A stretch of DNA of 64,000 nt, from NCBI RefSeq assembly GCF_032362555.1, contig NC_083511.1, positions 8,928,001 through 8,992,000 on the forward strand, in the 5' to 3' direction. The notes under the pieces were generated by a model. The model was not told where the DNA came from, searched no databases, and was given only the letters and a program-made list of their open reading frames with translations. The position numbers and the translations under genes are program-made. The stretch is from Amyelois transitella (Eukaryota; Arthropoda; Insecta; Lepidoptera; Pyralidae). The stretch's first letter is position 1. Every line of letters starts with the position of its first letter. Shown in pieces: positions 48,236 through 58,400 of this stretch.

Positions 48236-48345
48236 ATAGTCAGGTCTCCCTTGCGGGGTAGATAGAGTCAACAGTCTCAACAAGGCCACGTTCAGCTGTA
48301 CCATACATATGAACGTGGCCTTGTAGTCTTTTTAAATTAGAGTTT
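48236..48345 (-). repeat. Rearranged R260 with internal 15-bp inverted repeat
   Basis: CTCCCTTGCGGGGTAGATAG is followed by ACAAGGCCACGTTCA (48,280-48,294). Fifteen bases on comes its exact complement TGAACGTGGCCTTGT (48,310-48,324). Two head-to-head pieces of the same element form a hairpin. Confidence 0.65.
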
Positions 48346-48424
48346 ATAGTAAATTAAGATTATTGTGACCGTGACGTAACAGTTTCCTTTCTTTTAGCGT
48401 TTCAGAACATTACTAACTACATTA

Positions 48425-48600
48425 CAAACTACAGTTGGTTACGTTCGTCCGCGGCCCCCTTCACGTAAATAAAAAAATAATTTTAGTCCTAACCCCTAGA
48501 TATAGAGCAGGCAGTTACATACCAAGTTTCAGATCTAGCTACTTCAGATCTTTGGGCTTTGTGTTGATATATCAGTCAATTGTTTATCAGTTATTCATTT
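48425..48600 (+). repeat. LINE-tail-like repeat
   Basis: It has the order GTCCGCGGCCCCCTTCACG, CATACCAAGTTTCAGATCTA, a diverged equivalent of the usual 'accaaatttcat' module, and GTTGATATATCAGTCA. No coding part is seen. Confidence 0.4.
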
Positions 48601-49383
48601 TTTCATCACCATAATCTATCCATTTCAATACACTACAGTGTATAAAGTACTAGATAAAATCACAGCCTTCCTTGGTCTGTAGCATTGTTTGCATAAATCA
48701 TTTGTTAATTAATTCCCTGGACAATGGCACCGCTGATAGAATCAAGGACTTCAATCAGGAAACTGCGGTCGATTAGACAACGTTATTTGTATTACATTAA
48801 GAAATCTTTTCACGCCTATTTGCGTGGTATCAATCCGGAAGACATTAGATTCAGTTGATTTCTTATTGAGAAGGTATTCAAGAACTTTAGCAAAGTTCAC
48901 GAGGATTTGTATAGGAATTATTAAAAAGGTCCATATAGAAGATAAGAAAAAGGCTATAACAAAGTTCAGATATGTTCAGCTGGTCTGGTCATTGGACAAA
49001 AGTAGAAATTTTTAAGCAGAACAAATTTAAGTGTGGGAGTTTAGAGGCAGAATTTCAATGTAAAATGCGAGACTTTATATTCTACATTTTTTTGCCCTAA
49101 TAAAGATCTGTTAAGATACTCAAACTATACGTGACTTTAAAGCTATTAACCTTCTTTGCAGAGATACGATTCTTTATAGAACTTCGCAATAATTAAATAA
49201 AGGCTGTATGATTCTGCCGATGATTTTTCTTTGTAAAAATATTTTATTTATTATTATTTTAATCGTATGCCTAAGGATTTACTTTCGTATATTTTTCTAA
49301 GAATAAATAAAATCGCAGTATATAAATTTATTGCCAGTCAAATCGATATCGCGTTTATCGATTGTGAAAATATTAGTATTTTC
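48601..49383. other. Intergenic DNA between OBP-A and OBP-B
   Basis: A plus-strand frame at 48,824-49,015 has no recognisable domain. Minus-strand AATAAA signals at 49,243-49,252 probably serve OBP-B. Confidence 0.45.
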
Positions 49384-52190
49384 TTATTTCTGCGGTCGCT
49401 TGAAGTAAGGCGCGCACTCTCCCATGTACTCCTTGAGCTTCGTGCATTCCTCTGTTTGTGTCCAAATTGGTAAATTGGGGCATTCCTGCAAATAAGAAGG
49501 TCATTGTTAATTACAAAATGTAACAAAACAAAAACCCCTTGCGGGATAGAGTCAACAGTCTGCAAAAGACTGAGAGGCGTTCAGTTGTACGGCTGCATGA
49601 TAGGATTGATACTCAAATAGTGACAGGTTGCTAGCCCACCGCCTACAAGAGGAATCCCAAGTTTTTAAGCATATCCCTTAGTCGCATTTTACGACATCCA
49701 TAGGAAAGATATGAAGTGGTTATTTTTCTAAAGTGCTGGAAACCACACTGCGCTTACATAATGTGTAAATTATCGGTAAAATTTTATATAAACTCATTAC
49801 CGCGAAAATCAAATACTTACAGAAAACATTGTTGCCCTGACACAATAAAGCAGCTTATTAGCATCACAAATGAATGGTGGTCCTGGTAGCTCCCTGCCTA
49901 CACAGGTTTTCTTAGCGGCGTCCATAGCAGGCTTGAAGTCAGGATTGCTGTCACCCCATTGGTCCATGAATTGGGAGACTTTCCCATAGTCTATTGAAGA
50001 CTCGCCGTTCAGCAGTTCGTACTTTTTGAGTATGCATAGCTGCTTTGAACACTGAAAATAGGAGTTTTGAATAAAGTTGGAGCAAAAGTTACATATAGTC
50101 ACGAAGAAGATATACCTTCGTCATTTTCTATTTTATTTTAATTCGACCCCTTACCTTCGATAAGGCGACATGCTATTAAGAGAATTTTAGCAAAGTCTAC
50201 ATGTCTTATAGTGGACTTAGTAAGATAAAATTATAATGAAACCGGTAAGTGAATGTAAAGTTAAATATAAAAAAAGTTCTTTGGTTATCTCTCTCTCTTT
50301 AATTCAGCATTCACTCTCAAAAACCTGACCCAAAACAATCCAGGATTATGGACATAAAGGCGCATCCCGGGCTTCTCTCTCCAAAAACATGAGTATGTAA
50401 CCGGGACCACCCAAGAGCAAGAAGAAGAAGATTGTTAGTAGCACAGTATGTTACTTACGTCTGGAGGACCCGGTCTTGGGGGTTCATGTTCTTGACTTTT
50501 TTGGAAACCACAGTCTTTGAAGTCATCGTCTGAGAAGAATGGGGGAATTTCGCAGCATTCGTGAGGGTTTCCCTGCAAAATAGCAAAATAACATTTAGCT
50601 TTGTCAGTAACACGTCGATGGACCTCAAACCCTTGTGTTATCTTTACGATTTATGTAAATACTCCTAATGTTTTTTAAATTCGTAAAGGAAAACCTAGAC
50701 TTTATGTTCTCAATTTTTGTTTTGATTGATTTATATTTTGATGTGTACTAGTTTTTGTTGGTTATATAATTATTTCCAAAAATATAAACCCATTTTCGTG
50801 CAATTTGGCATTGAGACAGAAATTCAGTGTTGCCCTAGGCTATTTGTCAATACAAACCAAGCAAAGCGTCTCTTACGCTTCCTAACTCTTATCGTTTTTA
50901 TTTCGTCTCATTACTTTAATTTGGATTATTTATGCACTTAAGGTCTCAGCTCATACTAAACTACACTGACTTAAACCAACCCCTGGTACATAGGTGGTAA
51001 ATTGTATACTTTAACTTGTGGCGGCCGTAAGCATTGTTGTGGCAAGTTCTCCGGAAGTTGCGGGGAAGGCAGGCCCTGTGATGATATGCCCTGTAAAAAT
51101 AATAATAGGGTTCACTATAAATTAATTAACTTAATTAATAAGTGAAATGAATTTATAAAAAAACTAGCGGCCCGCCCCGGCTTCGCACGGGTGGACATAT
51201 TTTGTTGTGTCTTATATTTTGAAATAAATTTATTTCAAAACAAATTTATGCCAATGTCACTTTTGAAGGTCTATTCTATATCTGTGCCAAATTTTATCAA
51301 AATCGGACCAGTAGTTTTTGAGTTTATTCCACACAAACATACAAAAATACAAATCTTTCCTCTTTATTATTAGTGTGGATATATACTTATTATAAAATGG
51401 ATGAAAATGAAAACATTTACTTTCTAACTACATTTCTTAGAAAGTGGCGTTTTCGTATTATTTGATGTATGTTAATTAAAAAAGATATTTTTATTTAATT
51501 GATTACATAACATTGTGTCCACCAGTCTATTAATATTTTGAAGTTAAATAGTATATTTTTATATACGTGCGCTTTTCAAGTTATGGCTTTAGTACGGATA
51601 CGTAGTAGTATATTCGGATCGTTGGGAGGGAAAGTCCAAGACGAACTAACCTTGATCAAATCGGGGACGTCTGATAAGTGGTCAGGTCAAGTGTACGAAA
51701 CTAACAAGTTTACATAAAAAATGATGAACATACCAACATAAAGTAAAAGTATGCAGGAATAGTGGCAAGTGAAATATGTATGTGGTATCTCCTTGAAAAT
51801 TTGCAAGGATCATGATATATGTATAAAAAACTGTGGAGTCTACCTACCGCTCCCGAATGGCACATACATACATATAACCACGTCTATATCCCTCGCGGGG
51901 TAGACAGAACAGTTTCGAAAAGACTGATACATTCAGGCCACGTTCAGCTGATAATGAGCTAATGATAGAATTGAGATTCAAATAGTGACAGGTTGCTAAC
52001 CGATCGCCAACAAAAGAATCCCAAGTTTATAAGTCTATCCCTTAGTCGCCTTTCACGACTTTCATGAGAAAGAGATGGAGAAGTCCTATTCTTTTTCCTA
52101 TTGTTTCCGGGAACCATACGGCACATGATTTATAATAAAATTATTATTTACCTGAATTATGGTTGCAGCTACAAATATAAATCCAAACAT
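49384..52190 (-). CDS. Plus-C odorant-binding protein OBP-B, about 188 residues
   Basis: Five phase-0 exons: 52,152-52,190, 51,010-51,090, 50,459-50,572, 49,821-50,051 and 49,384-49,485. Exon 1 gives a hydrophobic signal peptide (MFGFIFVAATIIQ). Exon 2 is Pro/Gln-rich with the first cysteine (PQQCLRPP). Exon 3 carries HECCEIPPFF and a proline-rich end (EPPRPGPPD). Exon 4 begins CSKQLC and includes FMDQWGDSNPDF, KKTCVG, FICDANKLLYC. Exon 5 begins ECPNLPIW and contains two more cysteines. The mature chain has 12 cysteines, the classic Plus-C number. The exon 2 donor could be 51,010 (AAA|GTATAC) or 51,016 (CAA|GTTAAA), a two-residue difference. It is the best-formed of the three OBP genes. Confidence 0.88.
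49530..49753 (-). repeat. R260 repeat in OBP-B intron 4
   Basis: CCCCTTGCGGGATAGAGTCA to GCTGGAAACCACACTGC is present with the central AAATAGTGACAGGTTGCTAG block. It has the same direction as the host gene. Confidence 0.8.
50275..50445 (+). repeat. Retroposon tail ending in (AAG)n
   Basis: CCAAAACAATCCAGGATTAT, GGGCTTCTCTCTCCAAAAAC and GTAACCGGGACCACCC lead into AAGAAGAAGAAG. Related pieces are at ~46,450-46,530 (CCTCTCCGGAGAAGTGAGGA, then GAAGAAGAAG), 54,230-54,370 and 58,640-58,860. It lies in intron 3 of OBP-B. Confidence 0.45.
51166..51380 (+). repeat. LINE 3'-tail repeat (RTE-like) in OBP-B intron 1
   Basis: It runs from ACTAGCGGCCCGCCCCGGCT through AAAATCGGACCAGTAGTTTT to CTCTTTATTATTAGTGTGG, the same layout as the copy at 15,578. 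Confidence 0.65.
51862..52127 (-). repeat. R260 repeat, full length, in OBP-B intron 1
   Basis: All family blocks occur in order, from CACATACATACATATAACC through CGCGGGGTAGACAGAAC and AATAGTGACAGGTTGCTAAC to GGGAACCATACGGCAC. It ends only ~25 bases from exon 1. Confidence 0.9.
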
Positions 52191-52218
52191 AATGAGCACA
52201 GCTGACGGCTTGGGGTGG

Positions 52219-52253
52219 AATGATTGCGTGACGTAGTGTCTATGTGTTTTATA
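52219..52253 (-). promoter_or_regulatory. OBP-B core promoter
   Basis: On the minus strand TATAAAA starts at 52,253 and an arthropod-type initiator TCATT has its A at 52,221, 32 bases downstream. The leader to the ATG at 52,190 would be about 31 bases. Spacing and motifs fit a TATA/Inr promoter. Confidence 0.55.
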
Positions 52254-52929
52254 GTCGTTCGGCTTGTCCGTGACCATTGTCTGTGCGGGAAACCACCAAG
52301 GTGCCGTAGAGTAGGGAATTACAGATGTGCTGTTAGGTACTGCATTGTTTTATATTCTGTGGTAGGTACTCCGAAATATTGGTGCGTGAAAACATTTTTG
52401 AGACGGTAATAAAATTGTAGTAAATAATTTATGACTTATGTAATATTTCAAGTTGGAGTGACGATGAAAATAAGAGTAGAAGTCTTAATATTAGGTTGGA
52501 TTTTTATGGGTTTGGTAAGTGAATAGGCTATCAAGCGTGACTTTTGAGTTTTATGACAATCAAGCCCACTTTAAGGAATAGCAATGTGAAAAAGGATAAA
52601 ATATAATTACCTACTGAAAGTGTAACTATTTCCAAAAAGATTAGTAAGCAGATAAAATTAAAAACACAAAATCAAGAAGAAGGAGAGTGAAGAATAAAAG
52701 AGTGTATGTAATGTAAGTGAATATACAATTTTTTTAACATACATATTTTGCATAAATTGCAACACTGTTATGAAAAAGATTTGTATTAAAAGTTCACTTA
52801 AGTCATTAGAGCGTCAGCGGTAGTGTAGTTAAAGCACTTTGGAACAGTCACGCTGTTAAAGTCTGATCTGATCCTAAAAAGTTTAACTTCTGCCTCTTAA
52901 TGTGTAAAGTTCGTGCTCTTACGGTAAGG
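52254..52929. other. OBP-B upstream DNA, no gene seen
   Basis: No exon or known repeat recognised. A GTCAGCGGTAGTGTAGTTAA piece at 52,812 weakly recalls a tRNA-type A box, without a B box or clover-leaf potential. Confidence 0.4.
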
Positions 52930-53015
52930 GAAAACATAAACCCTTAGTAGCCTTTAACAACATCCATGGGAAACGTATGAAGTGGTTATATTCTAAAGTG
53001 CCAAAACCACTGCAC
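52930..53015 (-). repeat. R260 head fragment
   Basis: CCCTTAGTAGCCTTTAACAA, CATCCATGGGAAACGTATG and AAAACCACTGCAC match the head half. Confidence 0.6.
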
Positions 53016-53518
53016 ATACAGTTTCTGCCAAACACTTCAATATATAATTTATGTGACTTCAATATATGATTTGTATTTGAAATGAAGACTGTCAAGATTA
53101 CTCGTACATTCTGCTATATAAGAATTCTTTGCCACATACTTTAAAAGGTGTACTACTACCGTTGTATTTTTATCATTAATAAATGAATAAATAAAAAAAA
53201 ATGTTATGTACAATAAAGTATTTGCAAACAACAAACAAAAATTTAATTAAATAAATTATATTATACACACGCCCTACAATATTACACGACACTTATAATC
53301 TAGTGATACTTGGACAAACTTCCGGTTCTATTTTTCATAGGAATTGCATTATGATTGTTATTATAACTAGTGACCATAAATTATTTCTGCGATGCGCATT
53401 TGATGCATCACAATTTTTAATGAACAGAAATGCACAATGACTATTATAGTACGGCTAGCAATAATAACTACACACCACGTCTTCAGTTTTTACGGTATCC
53501 GCAGAGTTAGAAGTCACA

Positions 53519-53698
53519 TGACACGGGAGACTAAGGGATCGGCTTATAAACTTGGGGTTCTTGAAGGTGATGGGCTGGCAACCTGTCACTATTTGAATCT
53601 CAATTCCATCACTAAGCCGTACAGCTAAACGTGGCCTTTAAGACTTTTCAAGACTGTTGGCTCTATCTACCCCGAAAGGCATATAGACGTGACTATAA
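53519..53698 (+). repeat. R260 repeat lacking the head
   Basis: GAGACTAAGGGATCGGCTTA to GCATATAGACGTGACTATAA is intact, including the AGACTTTTCAAGACT hairpin. A small opposite-direction piece (CATTGCGGGGTAGATAAAGC) follows at 53,728-53,770. Confidence 0.8.
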
Positions 53699-54229
53699 CT
53701 GTATTAAATACTTTAAATATCATTATTCTACATCCCATTGCGGGGTAGATAAAGCCAACAGCCGTGACTATACTTACCTATATATATATAAGTAGTAATC
53801 ACGAGAACAGTTGAAGGGTTTAATAGTGACTGCCCCGTCGTTCAAAAACTCTATAAAATCAGACTAGCAGCTTATGATTTTTCTAGCATGAAGTATATTT
53901 ATTTCTTAATTAAAAGTATTTACACTTTAAGTGTAGAATAACCCATGGCGTGTCTTCATATTATATCCTCATCTACCAGATCGCTATCGGTTGCATCTCC
54001 CAGTGTGGTGCATTGTATCACATCGAGTAATTGGCGAAGAACAATTATAGCATCAAATTAAACGTCATTTTGACCTAGCGTAGGTTACGTGGTAATTGGT
54101 TTGCTTCGTTATCTTCAATTTAATATAGGCTTATTTAAGTTAACTACCTATTCAACTCAGAATTGATAACAAAAACCTTCCTTGAAAAACAGTATAAAAT
54201 TCTAGCACGGGCATTATACATTCATCATT

Positions 54230-54370
54230 TCACGTCAGGTCAAGAGATCAAACCAACATGTAGTTTGACGAACGTCATTTTCTTCCTTGCTTTAGTCCCG
54301 GTTTCATCCTCACTTCTCTGGAGAGGAGCCCGGGGTATGCCTTTGATCATGGATCCTAGATTGAGGACTC
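54230..54370 (+). repeat. Unclassified repeat, 'TCTCTGGAGAGGAG' family
   Basis: CATCCTCACTTCTCTGGAGA, GGAGCCCGGGGTATGCC and GGATCCTAGATTGAG recur in diverged form at 58,690-58,800 and 46,450-46,500. Confidence 0.4.
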
Positions 54371-54399
54371 AAACTTATTTAGGAACATAATTCAAAAAA

Positions 54400-54598
54400 G
54401 ATAAGGCGACTAAAGGATAGGCTTACAAACTTGGGATTCTTTTTTTAGGCGATGGTCTAGCAACTTGTCACTATTTGAATCACAATTCTATTATAAAGCA
54501 AAATAGCTGAGCGTGGCCCATCAGTCTTTTCAAGACTGATGGCTCTATCTACCCCACAAGGGATATAGTATAGACGTGACCATATGTATGTATGTAAT
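54400..54598 (+). repeat. R260 repeat lacking the head
   Basis: AAGGCGACTAAAGGATAGGC through CAAGACTGATGGCTCTATCT to the TATGTATGTATG tail. It has good similarity throughout. Confidence 0.85.
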
Positions 54599-54737
54599 TC
54601 AGAAAAGAGTCATTGGTACAAGGCCGAGTTAGTTGAACCTCTACGTACCACAGATAGATGTGATAAAGGCGTCTAGCCAAAATAGACATTGGGCACCTTA
54701 ACTAACGCTCTATCCAAGTAATTATAATCGGCTGTCA

Positions 54738-54835
54738 TTAATGTCGGATATCCTCAAGGAGGCATACTGCCACGGTCCGCGAATCAGTGTCAAGTGCCGG
54801 CAGGACCTTGGCTGGTGGACAATTACCGCAGTACA
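54738..54835 (+). pseudogene. Non-LTR reverse-transcriptase fragment
   Basis: In the plus frame 54,741-54,780 the peptide VINVGYPQGGIL appears. It carries the G-x-PQGG-x-L motif of non-LTR reverse transcriptases, but the following SP is replaced by PR. A WLVDNY stretch that could match the next conserved block comes after it. The surrounding sequence is full of stops. The fragment is very short, so the call rests on one motif. Confidence 0.4.
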
Positions 54836-54999
54836 ATGAACCAACGTATAACTATTATTTTATGATTGATATGAACGTCAGTTGCATTCGTAGGTTTTCT
54901 TAATGTAATTTTAAATGTGTTTTTTTTAACAATTATTCTTGTTACGTGTCCCGGCGTGAGGGAGCCGTGTGTTGTTTTCATAATCGAAATATACAGTAT

Positions 55000-55113
55000 A
55001 CATACATATCATCACGTCTATATCCATTGTGAAGTAGACAGAGCCAAAAGTCTTGAAAAGACTGAAAGGCCACGTTCAGCTGTTAGAATTGTATACCTAA
55101 ATATAAACAGGTT
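55000..55113 (-). repeat. R260 repeat, tail half
   Basis: CATACATATCATCACGTCTA, GTAGACAGAGCCAAAAGTCT and GGCCACGTTCAGCTG are present. The head half is absent. Confidence 0.75.
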
Positions 55114-55490
55114 GTGACGAAAAGGGGTCGAATCCGGCTATGAAATTTAACAACTTTCCCCTAGGAGAAAAGAATGAAATCCGAAAGAAACAGACTTCAT
55201 TCCTCATATTAAAGTCCCGATCATTCATGGGTACACAGTTTCTTTCCGATTTCGGTTCATGTCGCTTCAGGAAAATTATTCAGTATCATGGGTTTGTTCA
55301 TTCCTATGCGAATTGTAACCATCTTTCCTCACACTTAATATCATGTATCTCAGCAGATGTACTAGGCGAGTATAATAAAAATTACTTATCCTATTTGCGC
55401 TTTTATCTCAATTATAAAAGTATTTCAATGTATGAACACATTTGAGTTATTAAAACCTTTATTTCATTTGAGTTTTAAATTTTGCAGGTA

Positions 55491-58400
55491 TCAGCATTTC
55501 CAAGCGTGGTCCGGGCATTTCTGTTAAATAAATAAAATTATATTACATACATAATAAAAAAAAACATGAAATCATTAACATCTATACATCACACAAGAAT
55601 GTGTGACGTACAGACAGATACACCAAAATCTGTACGCCACAATGAGAACCTCCTTATTACTGAACTTCTTATCGAAGTCGGTTGAAATTATATGCAATTT
55701 GAAATATGTTACTTTTAAGGCCGAAGGCATTGGAACATTTGGTTCTTCGAAAGCTTTCGAAGTAAACTACGCAGCAGTGCAATTTGGATGACAAAAAACT
55801 AAGTTCTTAACTTTATATTAATTACTAGCTTTCCCCCGCGACTCCGTCCGCGCGGATGTCGGTCTTCGCGTAGATGGTTTATTTCTCCATTTTATTTTCA
55901 GTCCGGTCAATTTAGACCAAAAAATAGGAATGAAGCTACATTAATTTCCATCAAGCTGAAAATGAGTATAATTGTTTAAAACACAATCAAAAGCATTATT
56001 TCAAAATTCTCCATAATTCCGGTTTAAGGAAAAAAATTACCCAAGGTCAAAGGTAAGAAAATGGGATTTTCACGATTTTCTTCAAAACGGTAAGTTTTAT
56101 AGGAAAATTACCTCAGACATAGATTGTAGATCATAAAGATATCTATAAAAAGGAATGAATATTTTTTTTTCAATAAAGCTACCGTTTCTGAGATGAAAAT
56201 GAAGATGATGATGATTACGATGCAAAAAGTTGCAAGCGTCATAATATGCATAAGCACGTCTCGTATATACTCTACGTAGTAGTAATATAAGTAAAAATAT
56301 TGTTCTGTCGGTAATTTTAACTTGAATTCAAAATAAAAAATATACATAAGTATAATGAAACCCAGTCCCTTCATTTATACTGTAGTGAAACCTTGAGACA
56401 ACATCTGTCTCTCTGTTTAATTGTGTACGTGGCTAGGGTCGTATAGCTGCTTTATCTCAGAATGCTCAACACATGAAATACCGTTAGTCTTTAATAATAG
56501 TTGTCCTTGCGGGGATACCGTTGTCGGCTATGGACACCACGGCCTCTCATGCCCTAGGAGTGCCGGCCGTTTAGGGCGCCATGCCGCCCTAAATGATATA
56601 ATCCTCCGTGCTCTTGCCACCATCCATGTTCCAGCCGTTCTAGAACCAAACGGTCTGGCTCGGGATGATGCCAAGAGACCGGATGGTATGACTTTGGTAC
56701 CCTGGAGATTGGGGCGGCCTTTGGTGTGGGATGCTACTTGTGTCGACACACTTGCGCCGTCTCATCTTCAGGTTACTAAATCTAAGGCTGTTCTGCTTCA
56801 AATGAGGCAAAAAACCTCAAAAGGCGCAAATATGTAGTTATCGGTAATATCTATACTTTTGAACCTTTTGGGGTAGAAACTCTGGGACCGGGGGGCCTAT
56901 CTGCCCATCAGCTTTTCCGACAATTGTCGAAAAAGCTAATTGAGGTATCTCTTGACCGGAGGGCTGGAAATTATCTGGCTCAGAGAATCAGCATTGCCAT
57001 TCGAATTGGCAATGCTGCCAGCCTTCTGGGCACATTCCCGCATGTTGATGCTATGCAAGAACAATTTATAAATTAAATTTTAGTTTGTAGTCATTTTTTT
57101 TTTCCTTCTTTTTATAAGTAGTTTTAGTTTTAATTTGACTATTGCATTGAATTTGATAATTGTAATCTCTATTATTGTCCTAAGATGATTTTCTTCACTT
57201 AGGGTTATTCTATTTTTTTTTTAAATAATAAATGCGAAAGTTAGTCTTGAGTGCCACTGCGTAGTGAAAACACGTGTTTATTCTAACCTATTCCAGACTT
57301 TTTCAAGTTTAATAATAAAAATGTTAAAAAAAAAACGCGCTAATAGTACACTACCTCAGAGGTGGCGTGGAAACGTGTGCAGATTATGACGCTTGCAACT
57401 TTTTGCATCGTTATATCACAGAAACGGTAGCTTTGTTGAAAAAAAATATTGATACCTTTTTTATAGATAACTTTATGATCTACAATTTATGTCTGAGGTA
57501 ATTTTCCGATTTGAAAAACTTACCGTTTAAAAGAAAATTGCGATACACCCATTTTTTACCTTTGACCGTGAGTAAATTTTTTTCCTTAAACCGGAATCAT
57601 GGGGAATTTTGAAATAATGCTTTTGATTGTGTTTTAAATAATTATACTCATTTTCAGCTTGATGGGAATTAATGTAGCTATGTAGTATTTTTTTCATAGT
57701 AATTAGTAGCGGCCCGCTTGTGCAGCAAACGGTTCAAGCCAAAGCCGACTTTAGGCGCTACAGGTTACGGCGCTAAATCCACTGCGGGTAACGCAACGTG
57801 TGTTCGCGGTTCTACAGAACAACGTCTATGGATAAACTGAAAAATTAAGATTTTTTTTTCATCGTATTTTTTCGGGATAAAAAGTATCCTATTTTACGCC
57901 CAGGATAATAAGGTATAATTATACCAAGTTTCATCAAAATCGAACCGTTAGTTTTCACGTGATGCCTGAACATACAGACAGACAGACAAAAATTTTTTTA
58001 ATCACATTTTTGTATTTGGTATCGATCCAGTAACACCCCCTGCTATTTATTTTTTCAATATTTTCAATGTACAGAATTTACCTTTCTACAGATTTATTAT
58101 ATGTATATATAGATTATTGAAGGACATTTCAAACCTTCAACATAGCTATTCCTGTGCAAGTGAACACGTCATAAGCCTTGCAAGTAACATTCAGATACTG
58201 TCGAAGATTTTTATCCACACATTCTTCTAAGGCTTTTTCAACTGCTGGAGTCCAACCCTCATGTCTCCCTGCCCACTGTTGGAGATGCTTCCTGTAAGCT
58301 TCCTTGTTCAAAGTACTCTTGTCTTTTAGGAAACCTGACTTTTCGAACACGCATTGGACGTCGTCGCACTGAAAATTATTATTTACATACATATTATTAT

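Noticed and set aside
52804..52870. tRNA-like start (GTCAGCGGTAGTGTAG)
   Set aside because: No B box and no clover-leaf pairing. At most a SINE crumb.
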